Source: Flammeovirgaceae bacterium (lineage in GTDB: Bacteria > Bacteroidota > Bacteroidia > Cytophagales > Cyclobacteriaceae). Taken from it: a stretch of DNA of 64,000 bases. The notes beneath the pieces are model-generated. The model worked only from the letters and a program-made list of their open reading frames with translations, searched no databases and was not told where the DNA came from. Made by a program: the position numbers and the translations under genes. The stretch is taken from assembly GCA_020635915.1 (NCBI GenBank), contig JACJYU010000001.1, forward strand, positions 372,001 through 436,000, given 5' to 3'. Below are positions 1 through 8,574 of the stretch, one piece after another (the first letter of the stretch is position 1; each line of letters starts with the position of its first letter).

Positions 1-1
1 A

Positions 2-1228
2 CAATCCCTGCCCGGCATTGCCTGGGAAGACCAAAGGTACCTTGCCCTGCCCCTTAAAGCCGGTCAGGGAGCGGGCGAGGATATTCCTGCCCGGTTTTCA
101 TTAAAGGCATTTTGCCCCCGCGTGGTGAACCAGGCTGGTTTTGCCACCAGTGCCGCCTGGGCCAGCGTGTGGTATGGGCAAACCATAGCGGAGGCGGCAA
201 GTTGCCTTAAAAGTGGCCAACGGGAAATTACCGCAGGCGCTTTTTCGCCACTGTACGCCTATCATGCGGTGAACCGTAACCCGGATTGCCATACACCAGT
301 CAGCCTTATCGATGTGCTGGAGCACCAACTGGCCTTTGGTTCGCCCCGGTTTTCGGATTTTAACGACCTGTGCCCTGCCACCATCCCCGAAAACGTTATT
401 GGCCTGGCCAACCAAAATAAAATTGATGGTTATGCCAAACTTTTCCATCCGTTTGACCCCCAGGAAATGAAAACACAGGCCATGAAAAAAGCCTTGCACC
501 ATAGTAGCCCCGTAATCATTGGCATGGTGGTGCCGCCCTCCTTTGGGCTGGCGGAAGGCTTTTGGCAACCTAGGGAGGCCCCCGACACTACACAAACCGC
601 GCAGGCCTTATGCGTGGTGGGCTATGATGACCAAAAGTATGGAGGGGCCTTTGAGGTGGTGAACCAATGGGGCAAAAGCTGGGGTGAGGGCGGCTTTACC
701 TGGATACGCTACCCCGACATGGCCAAATTTGCCCGGTACGGGTTTGAACTCATCAACCATGCGGCCTGCCATGCCATGCCCAATGCCTCTGTGGTGCTGT
801 TCGATGATGGCGGAAAGGTCTTTGGTCAACTGCCGGTGGACAACCGCGTGCACAAAATAGCGGATGCCCTTAAAATAGGAACCCGGTTCCGCATAAGTAT
901 CCGCGCCCAAGGTGGCGCCTTTGTTTATTTGCTGTTCAGGGAAAAGGAGGTGGCCATGGCCTTCCCCACCCGCAACACCTATCCTTACATTGACCAAAAC
1001 ATTACCCTTCCCGGTGCCGGGCATTATTACCAACTTGAAGGGATGCCACAAACCAACGAATTGTACATCATTGTTTCGAGGCGGCAACTGGACATTCACT
1101 GGCTGCAGCAACAAATCCAAAACCAAACGCTGGCCTTCCCTTCCGGGGAAAACCCTAAAATACTGGTCCCCCGAGAAGGGATGGAAGGCATCTTAAAGAT
1201 GGTCCTCGTCCAGCTCAAGCAGTTTTGA
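2..1228 (+). CDS. C1-family (papain-like) pseudopeptidase with DUF4384-like tail, 5' partial
   Basis: The frame is open from the window edge, so the true start lies upstream; 408 residues are visible. The fold signature is that of Bacteroidota C1 peptidases: SLKAFCPRVVNQ near residue 33, then ATSAAWA, and later VVGYDD and NQWGKSWGEGGFTWIRY. In active relatives these read GTCxxWA, GHAxxVVGYDD and NSWG. Here the nucleophile position is Ser50, the His position is Gln201, and only Asn221 of the Cys/His/Asn set is kept. Loss of both catalytic residues predicts an inactive peptidase, perhaps a binding or scaffold protein. Residues about 280-385 resemble DUF4384 (strands, then an FPTRN-like turn and a VSRRQL ending). 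The gene converges on the CoA-binding gene with a 15-nt gap. The family call is firm; the role is unknown. Confidence 0.82.
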   Translation, partial: QSLPGIAWEDQRYLALPLKAGQGAGEDIPARFSLKAFCPRVVNQAGFATSAAWASVWYGQTIAEAASCLKSGQREITAGAFSPLYAYHAVNRNPDCHTPVSLIDVLEHQLAFGSPRFSDFNDLCPATIPENVIGLANQNKIDGYAKLFHPFDPQEMKTQAMKKALHHSSPVIIGMVVPPSFGLAEGFWQPREAPDTTQTAQALCVVGYDDQKYGGAFEVVNQWGKSWGEGGFTWIRYPDMAKFARYGFELINHAACHAMPNASVVLFDDGGKVFGQLPVDNRVHKIADALKIGTRFRISIRAQGGAFVYLLFREKEVAMAFPTRNTYPYIDQNITLPGAGHYYQLEGMPQTNELYIIVSRRQLDIHWLQQQIQNQTLAFPSGENPKILVPREGMEGILKMVLVQLKQF

Positions 1229-1243
1229 CCAGGAATATTTTTA

Positions 1244-1609
1244 TCAAAACTGGTGTGTGCGCAGGAGCACCAGCGTGCAGGCCTCCTCGGTTTCAATTCC
1301 TGCTTCGTTTGCCTTTTTTTCAAAAGCAGGGTTTTCCGTGCCCGGATTGAAGATGATCCGTTTGGGCTTCAGGCCGATAAGGTAATCGTACCATTCCTCC
1401 TGATGTTGCGGGCCAATGTACAGCGTGATGGTGTCCACCCCTTTGATGGGCGGCTTTTGACGGATGTCCAATATGGTTTCGCCCATCACCTCCCCCTTTT
1501 TTATACCTATGGGAACAATGGGGTGCCCATGTTCCCTGAGCATGGTAGCGGCCAGGTAGGCATACCTTCCGGTATTGGTCGTGGCCCCTACTATCACGGT
1601 CTTTTTCAT
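1244..1609 (-). CDS. CoA-binding domain protein (YccU-like, single Rossmann domain)
   Basis: This 121-residue protein is one CoA-binding Rossmann domain of the succinyl-CoA synthetase alpha N-terminal type. The glycine-containing nucleotide loop is KTVIVGATTNTGRYAYLAA at the N-terminus. Later landmarks are VPIGIKKGEVMGE, DTITLYIGPQHQEEW and IIFNPGTENPAF, the last being the usual NPG turn of this family. Its ATG overlaps the TGA of the upstream FAD-dehydrogenase gene by 4 nt (ATGA), so the two are probably translationally coupled. Single-domain members are cytoplasmic and bind CoA; their physiological role is poorly defined. The length is normal for the family. Confidence 0.88.
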   Translation of the reverse strand: MKKTVIVGATTNTGRYAYLAATMLREHGHPIVPIGIKKGEVMGETILDIRQKPPIKGVDTITLYIGPQHQEEWYDYLIGLKPKRIIFNPGTENPAFEKKANEAGIETEEACTLVLLRTHQF

Positions 1610-3189
1610 TTGATTTCCTTTTTACAATACAATTTTGCCACTGCCTCCGCGCATCTTTCGCCATCCATGGCGGCCGAGGCTATCCCGCCCGCATGGCCTG
1701 CCCCCTCCCCAGCAGGAAAGAGGCCTTTAATTTGCGGATGTTCCAGGGTGGCTTTGTCCCTCGGTATCCTTACCGGGGCGGAGGTCCTACTCTCAACACC
1801 CACCACCTGCGCTTCGTTCGTCAGGTAGCCCCTCATTTTTTTGCCCGTACTTTTGAAGCCCTGCCGCAGGCCTTCCATCAAAAAACCAGGGAGCACCTCC
1901 CCAAGGTCGACTGGCGCAAGCCCTGGCCTATAGGAAGTGTCCAACAGCCGGGATGAAACCTTCCCGTCCACGAAATCCATCAACCGCTGTGCAGGGGCCC
2001 GCTGCGTGTTTCCCGCCATGGCACAGGCCTTTTGCTCTATGTCTTTCTGAAAATACATTCCGGCCAACGGCCCATATTTTTCAAATGCTTTGACCCTGCT
2101 GCCGTCAACGGCCATTACAATGCCCGAGTTGGCAAACCGGGAATCCCTTCGCGAAGGGCTCATGCCGTTCACCACCACCTCCCCCGGTGCCGTGGCCGAG
2201 GGCACGATGAACCCACCGGGGCACATGCAAAAAGAAAACACCCCGTGCAGGGAACCACCCACTTTTGCCTGGTGCACCCATGCGTAGGACGAAGCGGGAA
2301 GGTAGGGGCCGCGATGGGCGCAATGGTATTGCAACTGGTCGATCAGGAGTTGGCTGTGTTCCACCCTCACCCCCAATGCAAATGGCTTTGCTTCCATGTG
2401 GATGCCTTTTTCATGCAAAAGCACATAGATATCGCGTGCCGAATGGCCGGTGGCCAGTATCACGGCCTCGCCATTTATCCTTTCCCCCGAATGGGCAATG
2501 ATGCCCTTCACCGTGCCGCCTTCAATAGCAAAATCCACCAACCGGGTGTTGAAACGGACCTCGCCCCCTGCAGCCATGATGCTTTCCCTCAGGCTACTTA
2601 CCACCGCTGGCAATTTGTTGGTGCCAATGTGCGGGTGGGCATCGAACAGGATGTCTTCATGCGCGCCATGGGCGGTCAATATTTCCAATATCCTGTGCAC
2701 ATCGCCCCTCTTTTTTGAACGGGTATACAATTTTCCATCCGAGTAGGTGCCAGCGCCCCCCTCCCCAAAGCAATAGTTGGATTCCGGGTTTACCACATGC
2801 GCCTTGTTGATGGCCGCCAGGTCCCTGCGCCTGTCCCTCACGTCTTTGCCGCGTTCCACCACAATGGGTTTAATACCCAGTTCCACCAACCGCAGTGCCG
2901 CAAAGAGCCCGGCAGGCCCTGCCCCCACCACCACCACGGCCGGGGCGTTGGCCACATCGCGGTAAGCGTCCTTAATGGATGGCTTTGGGCGTAGGGCATC
3001 CTTTGGGACGAGTTCCACCAGCACCCTTACGCGTACTTTCCTTCCACGCGCATCAATGGAACGCCTGAGCAACCCAATATGGACATCGTCTGCCCCGGCA
3101 AGGTTGAGCTTGGCCCTAAGGACCGAGGGGAACAACCCTGTATTGAACGCCTCTTCGGGCGTGAGTACCAGTTCTACCGTTTTTGTCAA
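1606..3189 (-). CDS. FAD-dependent dehydrogenase (COG2509-type NAD(P)/FAD oxidoreductase)
   Basis: This 527-residue protein has an N-terminal stretch of about 80 residues (TVELVLTPEEAF...) before a dinucleotide-binding motif, VVVVGAGPAGLFAALRL, near residue 85. It continues with the acidic strand end PIVVERGKDV. The segment NYCFGEGGAGTYSDGKLYTR is diagnostic of the COG2509 group, and the C-terminus carries a second FAD contact, FPAGEGAGHAGGIASAAMDG. It is expected to be a soluble flavoprotein; the substrate is not established for the family. It starts a two-gene operon with the CoA-binding gene. Length and start fit homologues. Confidence 0.88.
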   Translation of the reverse strand: MTKTVELVLTPEEAFNTGLFPSVLRAKLNLAGADDVHIGLLRRSIDARGRKVRVRVLVELVPKDALRPKPSIKDAYRDVANAPAVVVVGAGPAGLFAALRLVELGIKPIVVERGKDVRDRRRDLAAINKAHVVNPESNYCFGEGGAGTYSDGKLYTRSKKRGDVHRILEILTAHGAHEDILFDAHPHIGTNKLPAVVSSLRESIMAAGGEVRFNTRLVDFAIEGGTVKGIIAHSGERINGEAVILATGHSARDIYVLLHEKGIHMEAKPFALGVRVEHSQLLIDQLQYHCAHRGPYLPASSYAWVHQAKVGGSLHGVFSFCMCPGGFIVPSATAPGEVVVNGMSPSRRDSRFANSGIVMAVDGSRVKAFEKYGPLAGMYFQKDIEQKACAMAGNTQRAPAQRLMDFVDGKVSSRLLDTSYRPGLAPVDLGEVLPGFLMEGLRQGFKSTGKKMRGYLTNEAQVVGVESRTSAPVRIPRDKATLEHPQIKGLFPAGEGAGHAGGIASAAMDGERCAEAVAKLYCKKEIK

Positions 3190-3216
3190 TTATGAAAGGT
3201 ATTTATCCTTTATCCA

Positions 3217-5025
3217 TCACCTCCTCCCGTCAAAGGAGAAGGAGTATCCAAAATCAAACCCAAACCTAAAAGTATGGGCAAACTTTTTATTGTTAAGGCC
3301 TGAAAACACATTTTCAAAAATGGGCTCCACATCAAAGTTGCGGTACCCCACGTCATAGCCTACAAATGCGTCAATGGTAAACCCGTTTCCATCATTCCTT
3401 TGCATCAGCCGGGTGCCCAGCAGTATGCCATACTCGGCCCTCTGTTCCGATGCACTGGCCGTAATGGGCGTAAGTTGTTGTGGCGACAACATCATATTGG
3501 AAAAATACCCCACATTGGTAAACCGGACCTCATGGGCAAAGTACCACATGCCCGTCTTCATGGTGTTATAAAACTTTTGCTTTACCGCAATGGCATATCC
3601 CCTCTTGAAAATTTTGTTTTGGGGCACTTCACTATCGGCCGCAAAGAAGGGGTCCCTTATCCCTTCGAACTCAAACTCATGGCCCAGGCGCTCCTGGTTG
3701 TAAAATTCCATCGCAATGGGAAACGATCCGATGAAAGTGGCAAAGGGGTTTCCCTCCACAATCACCCCGTGGTACTCCGGGAAACGTTCCGTAAAATAAT
3801 AAAAACCCCTTTTTGCATTTTGCCTCACCGTTGCCGATGGGGGCACGGGCCGGTTGGCCAACGCATTGATTTCATTCGCCAAATTATTGTCCCCATAAAA
3901 GGGTTTGTAGTAACCTGTGAGCGCACCATCCTCGCCATACAACTCCCACGTCCCCACCCTCAGGTCGTCCTCGATCACCCCTTTTGTCTGCAAGGTCCCA
4001 CTTTGGTAATAGCCAAGGTAGGTGCCTTTCCCCTTTTCAAACTGGCACTCCCCTTCCAGCTTTCCATTCTCAAAGTAATATTTCCAGGGGCCCTCGTTTT
4101 TTCCGTTAACGATCTTTCCTTTCACTTTCAATTCGCCCCCCTCATAATACTCGCGGTACTCACCTGTTCCATCGGTATAGTCCACCTCGCTTTTCAAGGT
4201 GCCATTGTGGTTCAAGGCACTCCAGTACCCATTTTTTTTACCCCCTACGAACCCCCCCTTGGCGCTTATTTCACCGTCTTCAAAGTAGTAGGTCCATTCC
4301 CCCTCCGGAAGGTCGTTGGCGTACCGCCCGGAGGAGCTTACTTTCCCGGAGGGGTAATAATGGTTCCATGTCCCGTTTTTCTTTCCGTTGACAAAACCGC
4401 CCTCCCCGCTCAGGGTCCCGTCTTCGGCATAGTACCGCCAATGGCCAACGTTCCGGGTGCCCGATTTGGGGCCTTCGGCCATTACTTTTCCCGAATGATA
4501 ATATTCAATATAACGCCCATTGTCATCGGTATATTCAACCTCGCCCCTTCGGGCCCCGTCCTCAAAGAAGGTTTTCCATAGCCCGTCCCGCATGTCATTT
4601 TTATAATAGCCCTCTTCCTTCAATTCACCACTTTCGTAAAACACCTTCCACAGCCCCTCCCTTTTTTTTTCATTGATGGTCCCCTCCATGCTCTTTTGCC
4701 CATTCTCATAAAAGTATTCCCAAAGGCCGTAATTTGAGTTTTGCCTCAGCACCCCCCGCATTTTCAAATTCCCGGTTTCATAAAAAAATTCCCATACCCC
4801 GGTGGTCTCATTGTCAACAAAATGCCCCTTGGACTCAATGTTGCCATTTAAGAAATAAGAGATGTACCTGCCGTGCACGATATTGGAAATGGTGTCCTTC
4901 ACCTGGTATATCTCCTTCAGGTTTTTTTTCGCACTGTCGTGATAGGTATAGCGGGTCACGCCCTGTGCGTGGGTGGCGAAGGCACAGAGCACGAGAAAAG
5001 CCAAGGAGACGGTAAACTTGCCCAC
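3217..5025 (-). CDS. Exported MORN/YwqK-repeat protein with beta-barrel-like C-terminus
   Basis: This 602-residue protein starts with a clear signal peptide ending THAQG. From about residue 25 to 385 it is built of repeated units of the form GxWxYYYENGKLxxEGxYxNGKxxG, more than a dozen, which is the MORN-variant (YwqK 'antitoxin') repeat. That database name does not imply a toxin-antitoxin role. The last 200 residues lack the repeat and have alternating aromatic and hydrophobic strands ending FGFDFGYSFSF, suggesting an outer-membrane barrel or barrel-associated domain, as in other Bacteroidota envelope proteins. The fusion of a long MORN fan to such a tail is inferred from the sequence pattern only. 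It is transcribed divergently from gcdH. Confidence 0.75.
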   Translation of the reverse strand: MGKFTVSLAFLVLCAFATHAQGVTRYTYHDSAKKNLKEIYQVKDTISNIVHGRYISYFLNGNIESKGHFVDNETTGVWEFFYETGNLKMRGVLRQNSNYGLWEYFYENGQKSMEGTINEKKREGLWKVFYESGELKEEGYYKNDMRDGLWKTFFEDGARRGEVEYTDDNGRYIEYYHSGKVMAEGPKSGTRNVGHWRYYAEDGTLSGEGGFVNGKKNGTWNHYYPSGKVSSSGRYANDLPEGEWTYYFEDGEISAKGGFVGGKKNGYWSALNHNGTLKSEVDYTDGTGEYREYYEGGELKVKGKIVNGKNEGPWKYYFENGKLEGECQFEKGKGTYLGYYQSGTLQTKGVIEDDLRVGTWELYGEDGALTGYYKPFYGDNNLANEINALANRPVPPSATVRQNAKRGFYYFTERFPEYHGVIVEGNPFATFIGSFPIAMEFYNQERLGHEFEFEGIRDPFFAADSEVPQNKIFKRGYAIAVKQKFYNTMKTGMWYFAHEVRFTNVGYFSNMMLSPQQLTPITASASEQRAEYGILLGTRLMQRNDGNGFTIDAFVGYDVGYRNFDVEPIFENVFSGLNNKKFAHTFRFGFDFGYSFSFDGRR

Positions 5026-5080
5026 AACAAATTAAATTATTGAAGGGTAAATTTAGCCAGAAATTAACCTAAAACCCACA

Positions 5081-5116
5081 GGCAGGAATGTTGGGCCCTT
5101 CCTGCCCTTTTCTTTT
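5081..5116 (+). terminator. Terminator-like hairpin with U tract, in a divergent intergenic region
   Basis: GGCAGGAA (5081-5088) pairs with TTCCTGCC (5099-5106) around a 10-nt loop, followed on the plus strand by C and a TTTTCTTTT tract. This is the shape of an intrinsic terminator. No plus-strand gene lies directly upstream; the region separates the minus-strand MORN gene from the plus-strand gcdH. It may terminate a short leader or antisense transcript, or be incidental. Confidence 0.4.
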
Positions 5117-5168
5117 ATCCCCGGCCATGCCTTCCCTGGATATGCCCATGGAATTCTCAATACTTGAT

Positions 5169-5176
5169 TAAATTTG
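5169..5176 (+). promoter_or_regulatory. Candidate Bacteroidota -7 box upstream of gcdH
   Basis: TAAATTTG is an exact match to the TAnnTTTG box of Bacteroidota sigma-A promoters, about 68 nt upstream of the gcdH ATG. No good TTG element was found at the usual distance upstream, so this is only a candidate. Confidence 0.3.
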
Positions 5177-5243
5177 CCCAAAAGTTGGAATATCTGGTGG
5201 CCACGGAATAGGCCACCGCCAACCCGGAACGAAAAACAACGCT

Positions 5244-6467
5244 ATGTCAACATCGGCAACTACCCACGAAGTGAAGCACAAAAAATCAATGAAGCGGGAC
5301 TCCTTCGAGCATCCCGATTTTTACCAGTTGGACGGCCTGCTTACGGAAGAGCAAAAGCTCATCCGCGGCTCCATGCGGGACTTTGTAAAAAAAGAGATAT
5401 CCCCCTATATCGAGGACTGGGCGGAGCGCGCCCATTTTCCTTATGAAATAGTGAAAAAGTTTGGGGACATCGGGGCTTTTGGCCCCACCATCCCCCAGCA
5501 ATATGGCGGTGGCGGCCTTGACTATATTTCCTACGGGCTGATCATGCAGGAGATAGAGCGTGGCGACTCCGGCATGCGGTCCACGGCCTCCGTGCAAGGA
5601 TCGCTGGTGATGTACCCCATATATAAGTTTGGAAACGAGGAACAACGCAAAAAATATTTGCCCAAGCTCGCCTCCGGGGAGTGGCTGGGCTGCTTCGGGC
5701 TCACCGAGCCCGACCACGGCTCCAACCCCAGCGGGATGGTCACCCACTTCAAAGACATGGGCGACCATTACCTGTTGAATGGCGCCAAGATGTGGATTTC
5801 CAATTCGCCAAAAGCAGACGTGGCCGTAGTGTGGGCAAAAAACGAGGCCGGGAGGATACACGGATTGATCGTGGAAAGGGGGATGGAAGGTTTTTCCACC
5901 CCTGAAACCCATGGCAAATGGTCGTTGAGGGCCAGCACCACGGGGGAATTGGTCTTCAACAACGTAAAGGTGCCCAAGGAAAACCTATTGCCTGGCAAAA
6001 ATGGGCTGGGCGCCCCCATGATGTGCCTTGATTCGGCACGTTTTGGCATTGCCTGGGGCGCCATAGGCGCTGCGATGGACTGCTATGAATCGGCAAGGCG
6101 GTATTCATTGGAGAGGGTACAGTTTGGAAAACCCATAGGGTCGTTCCAACTGGTGCAAAAGAAACTTTCCGAAATGCTTACCGAGATCACCAAGGCCCAG
6201 TTGCTGAACTGGAGGCTGGGCGTGCTGATGAACGAAGGCAAGGCCACCACGCCCCAGATTTCCATGGCCAAAAGGAATGGCGTGGAGATGGCATTGAAGA
6301 TAGCCAGGGAAGCCCGGCAGATACACGGAGGAATGGGGATCACAGGAGAGTATCCCATGATGCGCCACATGATGAACCTGGAATCGGTGGTCACGTATGA
6401 AGGAACGCACGATATCCACTTACTGATATTAGGGCACCAGATCACGGGCATACCCGCTTTTGTATAA
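5244..6467 (+). CDS. gcdH: Acyl-CoA dehydrogenase, probably glutaryl-CoA dehydrogenase
   Basis: This 407-residue protein matches the acyl-CoA dehydrogenase fold throughout. Landmarks are GCFGLTEPDHGSNPSGM (substrate and flavin binding), WISNSPKADVAVVWAK, and the C-terminal catalytic segment VVTYEGTHDIHLLILG with the base Glu. YEGTHDIH together with GGMGITGEYPMMRHMMN is typical of glutaryl-CoA dehydrogenases, which oxidise and decarboxylate glutaryl-CoA to crotonyl-CoA with FAD in lysine and tryptophan breakdown. Translation may start at 5244 or at the second Met at 5289; no strong Shine-Dalgarno sequence decides. The next gene follows after 18 nt. A related short-chain dehydrogenase is the alternative. 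Confidence 0.87.
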   Translation: MSTSATTHEVKHKKSMKRDSFEHPDFYQLDGLLTEEQKLIRGSMRDFVKKEISPYIEDWAERAHFPYEIVKKFGDIGAFGPTIPQQYGGGGLDYISYGLIMQEIERGDSGMRSTASVQGSLVMYPIYKFGNEEQRKKYLPKLASGEWLGCFGLTEPDHGSNPSGMVTHFKDMGDHYLLNGAKMWISNSPKADVAVVWAKNEAGRIHGLIVERGMEGFSTPETHGKWSLRASTTGELVFNNVKVPKENLLPGKNGLGAPMMCLDSARFGIAWGAIGAAMDCYESARRYSLERVQFGKPIGSFQLVQKKLSEMLTEITKAQLLNWRLGVLMNEGKATTPQISMAKRNGVEMALKIAREARQIHGGMGITGEYPMMRHMMNLESVVTYEGTHDIHLLILGHQITGIPAFV

Positions 6468-6485
6468 AGCGGCAGGGTTGATATT

Positions 6486-7562
6486 ATGGCAAAAATCGTT
6501 ACCGTCCTCGGTGCCCGTCCCCAATTTATCAAAGCCGCAACGGTTTCGCGCGCGCTTAGGGAAACCGGTGCCCACGAGGTTATTGTCCACACCGGCCAGC
6601 ACCACGACCACAACATGTCGGAGGTCTTCTTCCGTGAAATGGACATCCCCCACCCTGACCGCAACCTTGGGATAAGCGGGCTTGGCCATGGCGCCATGAC
6701 GGGCCGGATGCTTGAAGAAATTGAAAATGTGCTGCTGCAGGAAAAACCAAGCTGCGTTTTGGTCTATGGCGACACCAACTCCACCCTGGCAGGGGCTTTG
6801 GCCGCGGCCAAACTCCATATCCCCGTGGCCCATGTGGAAGCCGGCCTGAGGAGCTTTGAAATGAAAATGCCGGAGGAAGTCAACCGCATCCTCACCGACA
6901 GGGTCAGCCAATACCTTTTTTGCCCTACGCAGACGGCAGTCGACAACCTGGGGAAGGAAGGCTTCGGTGGTTTCGGGTGTGAAATCAGCCAACCCGGGGA
7001 CGTAATGTACGATGCCGTGCTTTTCTACAAACAAAAGGTGCCCGAAATGTCCACGGTCATGGACCGGCTGGGGATTGCCGGCACGCCATTTACACTGGCC
7101 ACCCTGCACCGGGCGGAAAACACGGACCATCCTGAAAGGCTGCGGGCCATATGCGGGGCCCTCGGCCACATCCACCAACACGCCAGGGTCATCCTTCCCC
7201 TCCACCCCCGCACGAAGGGGTTGTTGCAGAAGCACAATATCACGTTGGGGTTCCCCACCATTGATCCCGTAGGGTATTTTGATATGCTGGCCCTGCTGGA
7301 AGGATGCCAACTCGTGCTCACCGACAGCGGGGGCCTGCAAAAAGAAGCGTACTTCTTTTCCAAATACTGCATCACCCTGCGCGACCAAACCGAATGGGTG
7401 GAGCTGGTACAAGCCGGGGCCAATTTTATTGTGGGGGCCGACCGCAACAAAATAACCGGGGCGTACGACAAGGTAAAAGGCAAAAGGCCAAACACCGCGG
7501 GCGGATTGTATGGTGACGGCACTGCCGCCCAAACCATCGCCCGCAGGCTCGCTTCAATTTAA
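6486..7562 (+). CDS. wecB: UDP-N-acetylglucosamine 2-epimerase (non-hydrolysing)
   Basis: The 358-residue protein matches the WecB/MnaA family: GARPQFIKAATVSRAL at the N-terminus, HTGQHHDHNMSEVFF, VYGDTNSTLAGALAA, HVEAGLRSFEMKMPEEVNR, and the C-terminal LTDSGGLQKEA where the UDP moiety binds. It interconverts UDP-GlcNAc and UDP-ManNAc, a precursor for surface polysaccharides. It sits 18 nt after gcdH and about 40 nt before trpS, far from the main glycan cluster, but it may still feed it. Length and start are as expected. Confidence 0.92.
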   Translation: MAKIVTVLGARPQFIKAATVSRALRETGAHEVIVHTGQHHDHNMSEVFFREMDIPHPDRNLGISGLGHGAMTGRMLEEIENVLLQEKPSCVLVYGDTNSTLAGALAAAKLHIPVAHVEAGLRSFEMKMPEEVNRILTDRVSQYLFCPTQTAVDNLGKEGFGGFGCEISQPGDVMYDAVLFYKQKVPEMSTVMDRLGIAGTPFTLATLHRAENTDHPERLRAICGALGHIHQHARVILPLHPRTKGLLQKHNITLGFPTIDPVGYFDMLALLEGCQLVLTDSGGLQKEAYFFSKYCITLRDQTEWVELVQAGANFIVGADRNKITGAYDKVKGKRPNTAGGLYGDGTAAQTIARRLASI

Positions 7563-7602
7563 TTGTCCAAAACGGTTTATTTTTTCCTTTATTTGCACCG
7601 TT

Positions 7603-8574
7603 ATGTCAAGGATCCTAACAGGAATACAAAGCAGCGGCAAGCCCCATTTGGGCAATTTGTTGGGCGCCATTATCCCGGCCATCGCCCTCTCCAAAAAGCC
7701 AGGCAACGACTCGTTCCTCTTTATTGCCGACCTCCACTCCCTTACCGCCATCAAAGACGCCAAAGAAAGGGTTGAGAATGTGCGTGCCGTGGCCGCGGCA
7801 TGGCTGGCCTGCGGGTTTGATGTGGACAAGAACTGTTTTTACCGCCAGAGCAGGATACCGGAAGTGTGCGAGCTTACCTGGTACCTTAGCTGCTTCACCC
7901 CTTACCCGATGTTGGCCAACGCCCACTCTTTTAAAGACAAATCCGACCGCCTGTCGGACGTCAATGCGGGGTTGTTTACCTACCCGGTGTTGATGACCTC
8001 CGACATCATCATGTACGATGCGGAGTTCGTGCCCGTAGGCAAAGACCAGCAGCAACATTTGGAGATCGCCCGCGACATTGCCACGTCATTCAATGCCAGG
8101 TATGGGGAGACCTTTGTGGTCCCCGAAGCCCGCATTGACGAAAACCTGATGACCATCCCCGGCACCGATGGACAGAAAATGAGCAAATCATACGGCAACA
8201 CCATCGATATTTTCCTGCCCGACAAGCAACTGAAGAAACAAATCCTTTCCATAGTTACCGACAGCACACCGCTAGAGGCCCCCAAGGACCCCAACCAGGA
8301 CAATGTGTTTGCCCTATACAAATTATTGGGCACGGAAAAGCAGGTAGAGGCCCTCCGCCAAAAATACCTGGCGGGGAATTTCGGTTATGGGCACGCCAAA
8401 CAGGAATTGTTCGAGCTGATTATCGAAAAATTCAAGGAGGAGCGCCAAACTTTTAATTTCTACATGGACAACCCTGACGAATTGGAAAAAAAACTTGTTC
8501 AGGGGGAAGCCAAGGCCCGTGAGGTGGCCATCAAGGTGCTGGACCGGGTAAGGGCTAAATTGGGGTACCTGTAA
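7603..8574 (+). CDS. trpS: Tryptophanyl-tRNA synthetase
   Basis: This 323-residue class I synthetase charges tRNA-Trp. The HIGH-equivalent region is GIQSSGKPHLGNLLGA at the N-terminus and the KMSKS loop is QKMSKSYGN around residue 191. LFIADLHSLT and the PVGKDQQQHLEIARD segment are also diagnostic. The start at 7603 (ATG, MSRILTG) is chosen because homologues begin there; the frame is open further upstream, but that extension overlaps wecB and has no family similarity. The stop codon directly abuts the stop of the convergent gene at 8575. Confidence 0.95.
   Translation: MSRILTGIQSSGKPHLGNLLGAIIPAIALSKKPGNDSFLFIADLHSLTAIKDAKERVENVRAVAAAWLACGFDVDKNCFYRQSRIPEVCELTWYLSCFTPYPMLANAHSFKDKSDRLSDVNAGLFTYPVLMTSDIIMYDAEFVPVGKDQQQHLEIARDIATSFNARYGETFVVPEARIDENLMTIPGTDGQKMSKSYGNTIDIFLPDKQLKKQILSIVTDSTPLEAPKDPNQDNVFALYKLLGTEKQVEALRQKYLAGNFGYGHAKQELFELIIEKFKEERQTFNFYMDNPDELEKKLVQGEAKAREVAIKVLDRVRAKLGYL

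Noticed and set aside
1222..1250. Inverted repeat GTTTTGA/TCAAAAC between the first two genes
   Set aside because: AT-rich 7-bp stem with a 15-nt loop and no T tract; too weak to call a terminator.
3400..4581. 393-codon open frame antisense to the MORN-repeat gene
   Set aside because: It mirrors the repeated codons of the MORN units; no start signal or family motif.
7510..7602. Longer N-terminus of TrpS starting at 7510
   Set aside because: The extra 31 residues overlap wecB and are absent from the family; MSRILTG at 7603 is the normal start.
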